Source: Maniola hyperantus (Eukaryota > Arthropoda > Insecta > Lepidoptera > Nymphalidae). From it: a stretch of 64,000 nucleotides of DNA. Position 1 is the first letter of the stretch. Each line of letters opens with the position of its first letter. A program made the translations under genes and the position numbers. Below, in pieces: positions 53,130-63,869 of this stretch. The stretch covers positions 806,001-870,000 of the forward strand of contig NC_048563.1 of NCBI RefSeq assembly GCF_902806685.2, written 5' to 3'. The notes under the pieces were generated by a model. It saw only the letters and a list, made by a program, of their open reading frames with translations. It did not search any database and was not told where the DNA came from.

Positions 53130-54065
53130 CCTACAAAATATTTCTATAACAAAACTTTCACCCTGAAGCCATAACGGTTTCATTAAAAAGCCTTATAAAT
53201 ATCCAAGCTAAGACTGTAAAAGCTTTAAAAGCTGTAAAACACAAAAGTTCGTAATATAAAATTGCCCGAGTCATCCTCTTGCTATAAAAATCTTCCTAAT
53301 AATTAGACTTGCTTCTAAAGTTTTTTCTTTTGATCCTTAGAATGTGGTAAAAGGCACAAGAGCAAACGATCTATAGAAATATTAATTAAACAAAGCATTG
53401 AGGCCAAGATTTTCATGTGGTTCAGTTGTTTCATTGTGAATGAATCAATGAACTAGTTCCACTGCTCTATTTTAGACTGAGCTCACACAATTTCAGTATT
53501 TAAATCTATAATAGGAAAAGGCGATTGGATTGTTGATTGATTGACTGACTGACTGATCTATGAACGCACAACTCAAACTACTGGACGAATAGAGCTAAAA
53601 TTTGGCATGCAGATAGCTATTCAATTTAAAAACAAAGATTTAACAAGTTTTTTACAAATTTTATCAAAACTTAATGAGCCAACTTGTTTGTAACTGTAAG
53701 CTGTAAGCTAGGAGTTAATAAGTACAGAAAGTTTGCCAAGAATCAAGGGGTATGTTTTCTGCTTCTTTTTATTCCATGGTCCGTGTCATATAAAGGTAAG
53801 ATTCTAATGAGTACATAGATGGAGATACTCACATGACTCCGCTGCAGCTTATGACTTACACCGCTATTGCTTATGTATTCCCGCTACCGCTTATGCCTCG
53901 GCCCATGCCTTAATAGGGCAAGTTTGTCAAATGTCCGGGGTTCTAATAAGCATACAGATGGGGGTGCTTACATTCTTCGCTAATCACTGTTTTCTTAAGC
54001 GTTAGAACGAGACGGGGATGGGTAGGGTGCCCAGCGATCAATAAGTTAAAGCGAGACAAAAATGG
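53130..54065. other. Mostly unclassified; HLE-A 5' scrap
   Basis: 53505-53625 is HLE-A-like (TTGACTGACTGACTGATC, AAATTTGGCATGCAGATAG). The remainder, including a T/C-poor imperfect CCGCTATTGCTTATG repeat at 53860-53900, is unassigned. Confidence 0.5.
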
Positions 54066-54066
54066 C

Positions 54067-54160
54067 ATCATCATCATCATCATGATCAACCCCCCACCGG
54101 CCCACTACTGAGCACAGGTCTCTTCTCAGAATGAGGAGGCATTAGGCAAATGGTAGACTT
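54067..54160 (-). mobile_element. SINE-B tail fragment
   Basis: (ATC)n tail, ATGATCAACCCCCCACCG, ACAGGTCTCTTCTCAGAATG. Confidence 0.7.
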
Positions 54161-54410
54161 CGTAAAAACTTCTCTTAACTCAAAATTTAACAGACAGACA
54201 GACACACTTTCGCATTTGTAATATTAGTATTAAGGCGTGTCTGGCAGGGGGTTGCCACGATACTAAGTGCCTGGCAATGTATGACGTGATTTCTAATACA
54301 AAGTATTCCGAAAAAAAATTTTTTTTATTCAATTAAACTTTTAAAAGTACTTTTGATTTGAATCGTCAAATGCATCTACCAGTGGTTTGTCTTTGTAGTA
54401 CTTACAAAAA

Positions 54411-54616
54411 ATATAGCTTATGCTCGCGACTTCGTCCGCGTGGACTACACAAATTTCAAACCCCTATTTCACTCCCTTAGGGGTTGAATTTTCAAAAATC
54501 CTTTCTTAGCGGATGCCTACGTCATAATAGCTATCTATCTGCATGCTAAATTTCAGCCCGATTCGTTCAGTAGTTTGAGCTGTGCGTTGACAGATCCGTC
54601 AGTCAGTTACCTTTTC
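54411..54616 (-). mobile_element. HLE-A, 5' truncated
   Basis: TAGCTTATGCTCGCGACTTC to GATCCGTCAGTCAGTTACC. Confidence 0.8.
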
Positions 54617-54654
54617 GTAACGAAGGCCTGGCACTAGCTGGCTCTCTCTCTCTA

Positions 54655-54805
54655 TATCTCTTGAAAAGAGCAACCGCCAAGTTTCTTGCTGGTTCTTTTC
54701 GGTAGGAACGGCATTCCGAACCTAAATAAATTAAACTAGTTGACGATTCAAAAGCACTTGTAAAAGTTTACTTGAATAAAAATATATTCTATTCTATTCT
54801 ATGGA
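54655..54805 (+). repeat. LINE 3' tail ending in TATTC repeats
   Basis: ACCGCCAAGTTTCTTGCTGG module, AAAGTTTACTTGAATAAAAA, then about 3.5 TATTC units. It is an unexpanded counterpart of the satellite edge at 31722. Confidence 0.85.
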
Positions 54806-55063
54806 TTATACATCGATGGGATTATGTAATAAAGGTGAAGAAATGATCCGTAGAGGGTAATATTAGTTTCGCACACTTTTCCACGGCACATGTGGAGATG
54901 CTCTGCGGTCAGTCCCTGACATAACACGGAGGAGATGGGGTACTGACGGGAGAAAAAATGGATTTATCAACTCAAACTCAAACTCAAATTATTTATTCAG
55001 AATTGGTAAAATTTTACGCTTCCTGATTGTCATAAATTGTTATTTGTAAGATGTTTTTTTTTT

Positions 55064-55398
55064 ATTTTTATTCAGATACAAGTTAGCCCTTGACTGCAAT
55101 CTCACCTGGTGGTAAGTGATGATGCAGTCTTAGATGATAGCGGGCTAACCTGGAAGGGGTATGGCAGTTTTTATTAAACCCATACCCCTTTGGTTTCTAC
55201 ACGGCATCGTATCGGAACGCTAAATTGCTTGGCGGCACGGCTTTGCCGGTAGGGTGGTAACTAGCCACGGCCGAAGCCTCCCACCAGACCAGACCAGAAA
55301 TTTAGAAATGATAAAATTCCAAACCCCTGCCAGGAATCGAACCCGGGACCTCCCACTATTAAGACCACAGCGCTCACCACTGCGCCAGGGAGGTCGTC
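55064..55398 (-). mobile_element. SINE-C, full length
   Basis: Reverse copy with T-rich tail side, ACTGCAATCTCACCTGGTGG, and the head GCGCCAGGGAGGTCG at the right. Confidence 0.88.
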
Positions 55399-55635
55399 AA
55401 AATGATGAATGAAATATGATATAGTGGTGATAATTAATACGTACTTAAAACTAAAGCTACGAGGGTTCCAAACGCGCCCAGGTCTGAGAAGAGCCCACAA
55501 CAATATATAAAGTAGTCTATGGCCGTATACGGGATGCAAGCTATCATTCGACCGAATTCCGATAAGATCGGCTAAACGGATGAGCCGTGAAAAGGAACAA
55601 CGAATCAACGTTTTTTTTTAATAGTTAAAGACCTG

Positions 55636-55775
55636 GAGCTCTGATTGGCTGAATTTGTGCGATTCTTGTTGCAACAATGCATTGTGGCCAATAGTGAGCG
55701 AGCATTAACCAATCAGAGATGATTGTGATCGTGACATTGTAGCTGTCAAACAACCGCGGTAGGGCCATCGGAACG
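55636..55775 (-). mobile_element. MITE-Q, truncated
   Basis: TCTGATTGGCTGAATTTGTG to CAAACAACCGCGGTAGGGCC; one terminus missing. Confidence 0.8.
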
Positions 55776-55977
55776 TGGCATATACTACTTTTTATTCTAT
55801 TCTAGGTAAATTTAAATGATACCACGGAATTTCCAACATACACCTACAAGAAATCATCATGATTTTCTAGACGAAATCGCTGTCATCATTTAGTTTTATG
55901 ATTAATTTTATTTCATCAACGCGTCATTGGCGAAGTAAATTGTGCTGTGTGGTACAACAACAACAATTTTATTTCAT

Positions 55978-56396
55978 TTTTAGGGTTCCGTACCTCAAAA
56001 GGAAAAACGGAACCCTTATAGGATCACTTTGTTGTCTGTCTGTCTGTCCGTCTGTCTGTCAAGAAACCTACAGGGTACTTCCCGTTGACCTAGAATCATG
56101 AAATTTGGCAGGTAGGTAGATCTTATAGCTGACATTTGGGGAAAAATCTGAAAACCGTAAATTTAGGGTTAGATCACACAAAAAAAAATTAAATCGTGGT
56201 CATGAACTAATAATTAGTATTTTCAACTTTCGAAGTGAGATAACTATATATCAAGTGGGGTATCATATGAAAGGTCTTCACCTGTACATTCTAAAACAGA
56301 TTTTTATTTATTTTTATGCATCATAGTTTTTGAATAAAAAATACGACTGTAGTACGGAACCCTCATTGCGCGAGCCTGACTCGCACTTGGCCGGTA
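55978..56396 (+). repeat. Interspersed repeat R
   Basis: Near-complete copy from TTAGGGTTCCGTACCTC to GACTCGCACTTGGCCGG, with small deletions near 56333. Confidence 0.88.
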
Positions 56397-56640
56397 TACA
56401 AAAAAAAATATTTTACTAAGTGGATAACGCGAATCGTAAGTTTAGATTTTTTTAATCCTATGGAACCTCTGATTTTCCGGGATAAAATGTAGCCATATCC
56501 GTCTCCAAGGACAGCCAGGCTGATCCGTTGCGCAAAAAATGAGCCAGCATTGAGCATTGTTTATTTGAATTTGTGCAAACCTACATATTCACTTACAACT
56601 TACAATTACATGATTGATTTAAATAAAATGATTGATAGAT

Positions 56641-56957
56641 GAAGCTGTGGTAGCCTAGTGGTTAGGACGTCCGCCTTCCAATCGGCGGTCGGGGGTTCGA
56701 TCCCGGGCACGCACCTCTAACTTTTCGTAGTTATGTGTGTTTTTAAGTAATTAAAATATCACTGGCTTTAACGGTGAAGGAAAACATTGTAAGTAAACCT
56801 GCATGCCTGAGAGTTCTCCATAATGTTCTCAAAGGTGTGTGAAATCTGCCAATCCGCACTTGGCCAGCGTGGTAGACTATGGCCAAAACCCTTCTCACTC
56901 TGAGAGGAGACCCGTCCTCTGTAGTGAGCCGGCGATGGGTTGATCATGATGATTGAT
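56641..56957 (+). mobile_element. SINE-B, full length
   Basis: Head GCTGTGGTAGCCTAGTGG to tail GGTTGATCATGATGATTGAT; about 315 bp. Confidence 0.88.
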
Positions 56958-57094
56958 AGAGAGCCACTTTTGTCACCGACTGTACGCAGTGACCAGGGGT
57001 CTGTTATCAGAGGTCCGCAGCTAAGCTAAGACAATATTATTTCTACTGAGTGTCTTCACATCCCACCGTTACTCGATCACTTGACCGCCGGACA

Positions 57095-57745
57095 TTTAGG
57101 GTTCCGTAAGAAATATTTCAGAAGCTGTGATAGTTTATTGGTTATGACGCGACGCCAAACTCCTATTTAGGAGGTCGGGGGGTCATAATGGAAAAAGGAA
57201 CCCTTTTAGGATCACTTTTTTGTCTGTCTGTCTGTCCGTTGTGTCTGCAAGAAACCTATAGGCAGTGGCGTGCAACTCATAGAGGCATAAAAGCGCTGCT
57301 TACCCAAGAAATAGTTAACTCTGTTGAAATTGCTCAATGCTCATTATTCTTTGACTTGCTTACCTAGCTACTGCTTACCCTGGCTTTAAACCTTATGCAC
57401 GCCACTGCCTACAGGGTACTTCCCGTAGACCTAGAATCATGAAATTTGGCAGGTAAAAAGTAGGTCTTATAGCAGACATTCGGGGAATAATCTGAAAACC
57501 GTGAATTTGTGGTTACATCACAGGAAAAAATTAAAATAAATGTTCATGAACAAATATTACCTAGTATTTTCAATTTTCAAAGTAAGATAACTATACCAAG
57601 TGGGGTGTCATATGAAATGGCTTTGCTTGTATATTCTGAAACATATTTTTATTTATTTTTATGCATAATAGTTTTTTATTTATCGTGCAAAATGTCGAAA
57701 AAATACGACTGTAGTACGGAACCCCTTGTGCGCGAGTCTGACTTG
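57095..57745 (+). repeat. R with hAT-type MITE inside
   Basis: GGAAAAAGGAACCCTTTTAGG to GACTTGCACTTGG. The copy is interrupted at its AGAAACCTACAGGGTAC site by a 145-bp element (57263-57407). It preserves ACTATACCAAGTGGGG. Confidence 0.8.
57263..57407. mobile_element. MITE-H (hAT type), 145 bp
   Basis: Ends CAGTGGCGTGCA and TGCACGCCACTG are perfect inverted repeats. CCTATAGG (57255-57262) and CCTACAGG (57408-57415) form an 8-bp duplication with one later change. Confidence 0.9.
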
Positions 57746-57794
57746 CACTTGGATTTGTTTTGTCTAATTTGACTGAGCTATATTGAATTGATCA

Positions 57795-57870
57795 AAAATG
57801 CACATAACTCCGAAAGTTAAAGCTGCGTGCCCGGGATCGAACCCCGGACCGCCAGAGTAGAAGGCCGTCT
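57795..57870 (-). mobile_element. SINE-B head fragment
   Basis: GCACATAACTCCGAAAGTTA, GCGTGCCCGGGATCGAACCC, then AGAGTAGAAGGCCG. The head is incomplete. A related reversed head lies at 58540-58627. Confidence 0.65.
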
Positions 57871-57884
57871 AGCGAAGTTCATCT

Positions 57885-58108
57885 AGATATATAAAAGGAA
57901 AAGGTGACTGCCTGACTGACTGACTGACTGATCTATCAACCCACAGCGTAAACTATTGGATCGATCGGGCTGAAATTTGGCATGCAGATAGCTATTATGA
58001 CGTCGGCATCCGCTAAGAAAGGATTTTTGAAAGTTCAACCCCTAAGGGGGTGAAATTGGGGTTTGACATTTGTGTAGTCCACGCGGACAAGTTGTGAGCA
58101 TAAGCTAG
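57885..58108 (+). mobile_element. HLE-A, full length
   Basis: TCTAGATATATAAAAGG start and GAGCATAAGCTAG end followed by T. Confidence 0.85.
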
Positions 58109-58119
58109 TAAATAAAAAA

Positions 58120-58535
58120 AAACCAGCCAAGTGTCAGGCTTTGAATGAGGGTTCCGTACTACAGTCGTATTTTTTCGACATTTTGCACGATAATTCAAAA
58201 ACTATGATGCATAAAAATAAATAAAAATCTGTTTTAGAATGCACAGGTGAAGCCCTTTCATATGATACCCCACTTGATATAGTCACTCACTTCGAAAGTT
58301 GAAAATACTAATTATTAGTTCATGACCACAATTTAATTATTTTGTGTGATCTACCCCTAAATTCATGGTTTTCAGATTTTTCCCCAAATGTCAGCTATAA
58401 TATCTACCTACCTGCCAAATTTCATGAGTCTAGGTCAGCGGGAAGTACCCTGTAGGTTTCTTGACAGACCGACAGACAGACAGACAACAAAGTGATCCTA
58501 TAAGGGTTCCGTTTTCCTTTTGAGGTACGGAACCC
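58120..58535 (-). repeat. Interspersed repeat R
   Basis: AAACCAGCCAAGTGTCAGGC to TTTTGAGGTACGGAACCCTAA. Confidence 0.85.
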
Positions 58536-58756
58536 TAATTACTCCGAAAGTTAGAGCTGCGTGCCCGGGATCGAACCCTATACCGCAAGAGTAAAAGGCC
58601 ATCGTCTAACCACTACGCTATCATCGCACGGAACGCATTGTAATTGTAAAGTAACACGTGGCGAAGTTCATATTTCACTATAACACATTCATAGCACGAA
58701 ATTCTACGCACAAAGGGTGAGACTTGCACCTTTATGTATAGGGTGCTCCGAAATGT

Positions 58757-59540
58757 ACAGGGTGTAACCAGAACGCTAGCAAAAACCTCTAAACCAATAC
58801 CAATAACCATTAAGATCTGTACGCACCTGAGCTGCGCTGCGCGTCGCTTCAGTCCGACTGCAGAAAGCGTCACTTCAATTTTATATAGAAATAATATTTT
58901 GTATGGCGCATATCGCACTAGAGCAGCGTTGCCGCGCGTCGCGGCTAGGAGAATATTGTGAAGCGCAGCGAAGCGACGCGCGGTGCAGCGACGCTAGTGC
59001 GACATACCCAGCGGCGCGTCGCGTCGCTTCAGAATGCGTACGGCGCTCGGATAAGATACACGCGCATCGAGTTAAGTATTTAATGTATAGGCGTGATAGA
59101 CCTCAAAATAAATAACGTAGTTTTAATTTTTGGCACATGACGGGCTCTTAAAAGTATATCCTCAAAATTCCCAACCCCTAGGATGTCGGCTTCCATCCTT
59201 TCCCTCTTCAATGTCGTTCATCTTGCGACGTTTTTGTTCGTACGCGATCGGGCATAGAAGTGACGCGCAAGTGACGCGAGCTGCCGCGTGCTGCAGTTGT
59301 AGTGCGGTAGGTGCCGTGAGCGGCCTGAAGTGACGCGCCCTGCAGTCGGACTGCAGTGACGCGCAGCACAGCTCAGGTGCGTACAGATCTTAAGCCTCAT
59401 TTTGTGGTTTTAGTTATTTAGTATTTATTAACCCCGCAATGTATAGCGTGCAAATCTGGGGTCAATGCCCCACCAAAGACGCGGCATAGACTCCGAGTGG
59501 CCTACTTACGCAACGTTCGTTGACCTCTAACGTTACAAAA
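58757..59540 (+). mobile_element. MITE-T split by a TTAA element
   Basis: TACAGGGTGTAACCAGAACG and AATACCAATAACCA precede the insert; GCCTCATTTTGTGGTTTTAG and GACCTCTAACG follow it. The far terminus is missing. Confidence 0.8.
58814..59389. mobile_element. Non-autonomous TTAA-flanked element, 576 bp
   Basis: Ends GATCTGTACGCACCTGAGC and its reverse complement; arms of about 60 bp with few mismatches. TTAA lies at 58810-58813 and 59390-59393, the piggyBac-type target. The interior is rich in GCGACGCG/CGCGTCGC motifs. No transposase. Confidence 0.85.
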
Positions 59541-59574
59541 TACTTATAGGTTTTTTTTGAGCTTATGCATATGA

Positions 59575-59612
59575 TAAAAAAGCGTGGATTTGGCCTGCAG
59601 CTTAAATTACTT
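59575..59612 (+). repeat. LINE 3' UTR scrap
   Basis: GATAAAAAAGCGTGGATTTG and GCCTGCAGCT match the CR1-like LINE 3' region. Confidence 0.55.
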
Positions 59613-59635
59613 CGATTACTTTTATACGACTTTTT

Positions 59636-59975
59636 GACGACCTCCCTGGCGCAGTGGTAAGCGCTGTGGTCTTATTAGTGGGAGGTCCCGGGTTCGATCC
59701 CTGGCAGGGATTTGGAATTTTATAATTTCTACATTTCTGGTCTGGTCTGGTGGGAGGCTTCGGCCGTGGCTAGTTACCACCCTACCGGCAAAGCCGTGCC
59801 GCCAAGCGATTTAGCGTTCCGGTACGATGCCGTGTAGAAACCAAAGGGGCGTGGGTTTATTAAAAACTGCCGTACCCCTTCCAGGTTAGCCCGCTTCCAC
59901 CTTCGACTGCATCGTCACTTACCACCAGGTGAGATTGCAGTCAAGGGCTAACTTGTATCTGAATTTAAAAAAATA
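59636..59975 (+). mobile_element. SINE-C, full length
   Basis: GACCTCCCTGGCGCAGTGG head to GGGCTAACTTGTATCTGAAT plus A run. Confidence 0.9.
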
Positions 59976-60014
59976 TATACATATATATACACGGCATAAT
60001 ATTGTATATCATAC

Positions 60015-60128
60015 CTTGGAAAAGAGCAACCGCCGAGTTTCTTGCTGGTTCTTCTCGGTAGGAAAGGTATTCCGAAACAGTGGTAGATGCATTTGATGGT
60101 TCAAAGGTAGGTACCTACTTGTGAAAGT
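60015..60128 (+). repeat. LINE 3' tail fragment
   Basis: AAAAGAGCAACCGCCGAGTT module to GTGAAAGTTTGATTGAATC. Confidence 0.8.
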
Positions 60129-60130
60129 TT

Positions 60131-60361
60131 GATTGAATCAGTACCCTTATTGTAAATGCGAAAGTGTGTTTGTTTGTTGGTGTGTTGGTTTGTCCTTCAA
60201 TCACGTCGTAACGGTGCAACGGATTGACGTGATTTTTTGCATGGGTATAGATAAAGACCTGGAGAGTGACATAGAATACTTTTTATCCCGGAAAATCAAA
60301 GAGTTCCCACGGGATTTTAAGAAATCTAATTCCAAGCGCACGAAGTCGCGGGCATCAGCTA
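60131..60361 (+). mobile_element. HLE-C, full length
   Basis: ATTGTAAATGCGAAAGTGTG start to CGCGGGCATCAGCTA; 3' end lacks the final G. Confidence 0.8.
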
Positions 60362-60364
60362 TCT

Positions 60365-60656
60365 TTACATAGTATAAAATAAAGTCACTTCCCGAGTCTG
60401 TATGTATGAACGCGTAGATCTTTTAAACTACGCAAAGGATTTTAATGCGGTTTTCACCAATAGATAGAGTGATTCAAGAGGCAGGTTTCTAGCTATAGTT
60501 TAATTCTCTAAAAATTAGAGATCCCTAGAGAAATTGAAATAATGTGAATTAGGTCGGAAAAAATCCTCTCATTTGAGAGTTTCCGAGGCAATGACACCTC
60601 AACGACACCACATTAGTATCTACATTGCACCCATGCGAAGCCGGGGCGGGTCGCTA
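60365..60656 (+). mobile_element. Helitron-like HLE-D
   Basis: A distinct body (TTCCCGAGTCTGTATGTATG, AAACTACGCAAAGGATTTTA) with an HLE-type 3' end GCCGGGGCGGGTCGCTAG followed by T. Single copy here. Confidence 0.65.
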
Positions 60657-60848
60657 GTCAAATAATAAAAAGTACTTGTAAAAGTTTGATTGAACAAAAA
60701 CCATTTTGTTTTTGATTTAGAAACAATTGAAACACCCCGTATATGAAAATTTCTCCGCTACCACGCTCATAATAAAGACTTTGACTTTGACTTTTATAGT
60801 CAGTACGTGAACATTGCGGGTGGTTTTATATATATCTTTATGAGATGA

Positions 60849-61068
60849 CTAGCTGATGCCCGCGACTTCGTCCGCGTGGACTACACGAATTTCAAACCCC
60901 TATTTCACCCCCTTAGGGGTTGAATTGTCAAAAATCCTTTCTTAGCGGATGCCTACGTCATAATAGCTATCTGCATGCCAAATTTCAGCCCGATCCGTCC
61001 AGTAGTTTGAGCTGTGCGTTGATAGATCAGTCAGTCAGTCAGTCACCTTCTCATTTTATATATTTAGA
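60849..61068 (-). mobile_element. HLE-A joined to HLE-C
   Basis: CTAGCTGATGCCCGCGAC to TATATATTTAGA. Its 5' end directly touches the CTAG of the next element. Confidence 0.85.
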
Positions 61069-61270
61069 CTAGCTGATGCCCGCGACTTCGTCCGCGTGGA
61101 TTTAGGTTTTTGAAAATCCCGTGGGAACTCTTTAGTTTTCCGGGATAAAAAGTAGCCTATGTCACTCTCCAGGTCTTTATCTATACCCATGCAAAAAATC
61201 ACGTCAATCGTTGCTCCGTTGCGACGTGATTGAAGGACAAACCAACAAACCAACAAACAAACACACTTTA
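61069..61270 (-). mobile_element. HLE-C, full length
   Basis: CTAGCTGATGCCCGCGACTT to CAAACAAACACACTTTAAAA. Confidence 0.85.
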
Positions 61271-61276
61271 AAATAT

Positions 61277-61586
61277 GTCATCATCATCATGATCAACCCA
61301 CCATGGCTCACTACAGAGCACAGGTCTCCTCTCAGAGTGAGAAGGGTTTTGGCCATAGTCTACCACGCTGGCCAAGTGCGGATTGGCAGACTTCACACAC
61401 CATTGAGAACATTATGGAGAACTCTCAGGCATGCAGGTTTCCTCACGATGTTTTCCTTCACCGTTAAAGCAAGTGATATTTTAATTACTTAAAAACGCAC
61501 ATAAAAAGTTAGAGGTGCGTGCCCGGGATCGAACCCCCGACCTCCGATTGGAAGGCGGACGTCCTAACCACTAGGATATCACAGCT
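61277..61586 (-). mobile_element. SINE-B between two copies of an HLE-C end
   Basis: Tail (ATC)n at 61280 to the head CTAACCACTAGGATATCACAG. The flanks are ~100-bp direct repeats of the HLE-C 5' region (61181-61277 and 61587-61697), which differ in sequence and so predate the SINE or diverged later. Confidence 0.8.
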
Positions 61587-61752
61587 TTATCTATACCCAT
61601 GCAAAAAATCACGTCGATCCGTTTCTCTATTGCGACGTGATTGAAGGACAAACCATCAAACCAACAAACCAAAAAACAAACACACTTTAAAATAATTATG
61701 TATAGGGTTCGAAATATATTATGTACAGTCCACGCGGACAAAGTCTTCTAAA

Positions 61753-61963
61753 TATATAAAAGGAAAAGGCGACTGACTGACTAACTGATCGATCTATCAA
61801 CGCACAGTTCAAACTACTGGACGGATCGGGCTGAAATTTGGCATGCAGATACTATGACATAAGCATCCGCTAAGAAAGATTTTTTGAAAATTCAACCCCT
61901 AAGGGGGTAAATAGGGGTTTGAAACTTGTGTAGTCCACGCAGACGAAGTCGCGAGCATAAGCC
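61753..61963 (+). mobile_element. HLE-A
   Basis: TCTAAATATATAAAAGG start; 3' end GCGAGCATAAGCCGG replaces the usual CTAG. Confidence 0.8.
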
Positions 61964-62021
61964 GGTTATTAATATATCTACGCTGGTTATTCATATATAT
62001 ATGGTTATTAATATAATATAA

Positions 62022-62200
62022 ACGCGACAGAAAGTAATGTACATCGGCCTTTAGAATGACATTTCGGCTTTGTAGAGCGCTGTCTCTGTCACTTATACCT
62101 ATATGAAGTTTTGTCGGTATCAACGACAGAGACAACAATCTACAAATGTGCTATCTCCTTCTAAAGGTCGATGTACATTTCTTTCGGCCGCGTACTTTAT
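62022..62200. mobile_element. MITE-E, complete-looking
   Basis: Termini ACGCGACAGAAAGTAATG and the reverse complement of CTTTCGGCCGCGTAC; inner arms AATGTACATCGGCC and GGTCGATGTACATT pair. A second copy at 13885. Confidence 0.75.
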
Positions 62201-62204
62201 AAAT

Positions 62205-62612
62205 AATATTATTTGTTGCAACGTGATTGGAGGACAAACCAACAAACAAACTCACTTTCGCATTTATAATAAGGGTAAGTACTGATACCTTCTAAAAATT
62301 TATAAAGTAAAATTATTGAAATAGTTTTAATTATAATTTTAAGTAATATCTCGTGGCCTTCTGTTAAAACTAGATTTAGATTTAAATTATAGACCTAGCA
62401 AGTTGTTATTCTAAGACCTAGATACAATAACAGTTTTTCTCTGGTGATAGTAGCTTAAGACACACAGAGATGGCGTTGTTTTACATTATTTCGCGCAATA
62501 GTACAGTTGCTGAATAAAATATATTTACAAAGTCTTCACATAAGTAGAGTACATATGTATTATTGCAAAATTAATTTTTGGACGAGTACTTTATACCTAT
62601 GGAGTACTCAAA
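62205..62612. other. Mostly unclassified
   Basis: 62218-62280 is a reversed HLE-C 5' scrap (AACGTGATTGGAGGACAAAC). The rest is AT-rich, with no gene. Confidence 0.5.
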
Positions 62613-62811
62613 AAAAAAAGTGTGTTTGTTTGTCCTTCAATCACGTCGCAACTCGCAACGGTACAACGGATTGAAGTGATTTTTTGTATATGTATAGATA
62701 AAGACTTGGAGAGTGACATAGGCTAGTTTTTGTCCCGGAAAATCAAAGAGTTCCCACGGGATTTTTAAAAAACCTAATTCCATGCGGACGAAGTAGCGGG
62801 CATCAGCTAGC
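62613..62811 (+). mobile_element. HLE-C
   Basis: AAAGTGTGTTTGTTTGTCC to GCGGGCATCAGCTAG. Confidence 0.8.
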
Positions 62812-62918
62812 CAGTAAGTGCCCTTATTATAAATGCAAAAGTGTGTTTTATTTTTTTAGTATCCCCGCCTCATGCCCCGATTGCCACCTCGACCTGTCGC
62901 GGACTGTAGGTATGTTTT

Positions 62919-63064
62919 CAGTGGCGTGCATAGGGTTCCAAGCTAGGGTAGGCATTAGTCAGTTAGGTTACCTATTTAGAGGCTGTCATGATGAAAAATG
63001 ATCATTGAGCCATTTCAACTTGGGTAAGCAGTGCTTTTATGCCTCTATGACCTGCACGCCACTG
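62919..63064. mobile_element. MITE-H (hAT type), 146 bp, perfect 8-bp duplication
   Basis: CAGTGGCGTGCA and the reverse complement at the far end; TATGTTTT at 62911-62918 and 63065-63072. It resembles the copy at 57263 (GCTTTTATGCCTCTATGA block). A MITE-P scrap precedes it at 62862-62910. Confidence 0.92.
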
Positions 63065-63067
63065 TAT

Positions 63068-63402
63068 GTTTTACAAGTTAGTTAACCCTTGACTGCAATC
63101 TCACCTGGTGGTAAGTGATGATGCAGTCTAAGATAGCGGGCTAACCTGGAAGGGGTATGGCAGTTTTTTTTAATTTTTTTATTAAACCCTTTGGTTTCTA
63201 CACGGCATCGTACCGGAACGCTAAATCGCTTGGCGGCACGGCTTTGCCGGTAGGGTGGTAACTAGCCACGGCCGAAGCCTCCCACCAGACCAGACCAGAA
63301 ATTTAGAAATTATAAAATTCCAAACCCCTGCCAGGATTCGAACCCGGGACCTCCCACTATTAAGACCACAGCGCTCACCACTGCGCCAGGGAGGTCGTCA
63401 AT
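63068..63402 (-). mobile_element. SINE-C, full length
   Basis: ACAAGTTAGTTAACCCTTGAC to CTGCGCCAGGGAGGTCGTC. A second, partial copy (63425-63540, CGCGACATCTTGCCGGAACG) follows. Confidence 0.88.
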
Positions 63403-63595
63403 TTTTTCTTTTCTTTTTGGTTTCTTTTCTACGCGACATCTTGCCGGAACGCTAAATCGCTTGGCTTGTCGGTAGAGTGGTAACTAGCCACAGCCGAAGC
63501 CTCCCACCAGACCAGACCAGAGACAATTTCAAAATTACAAACCTCTGTACGAGTCAGACTCGCACTTTTTTGTTTTCAATGTGCGATATGTCTGT

Positions 63596-63702
63596 AGTAC
63601 GCCACAGGTCGAGATGGCAATCGGGGTGGCAACGCTCTGCACACCCGCACAGCCCCCGCGCTCGCCCGCACCAGTATAGCGATCTCGACCTGTCCCGTAC
63701 TA
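63596..63702. mobile_element. MITE-P, short copy
   Basis: GTACGCCACAGGTCGAGATG and ATCTCGACCTGTCCCGTAC form the inverted ends; about 107 bp. Confidence 0.75.
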
Positions 63703-63704
63703 TA

Positions 63705-63846
63705 GGAATAACCGCCGAGTTTCTTGCTGGTTCTTCTCGGTAGGAACGGCATTCCGAACCAGTGGTAAATTAAACTAGTTGACGATTCAAAAGAACTTGT
63801 AAAAGTTTACTTGAATAAAAATATTATATTCTATTCTATTCTAATA
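63705..63846 (+). repeat. LINE 3' tail ending in TATTC repeats
   Basis: AACCGCCGAGTTTCTTGCTGG to TTACTTGAATAAAAATA and about three TATTC-type units. Confidence 0.85.
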
Positions 63847-63869
63847 AAATGATCATTTAGCCTATAGAT

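Noticed and set aside
58613..59400. Several 60-101 codon frames in the TTAA element
   Set aside because: They lie in the CGCG-rich inverted arms, mirror each other on both strands and have no domain.
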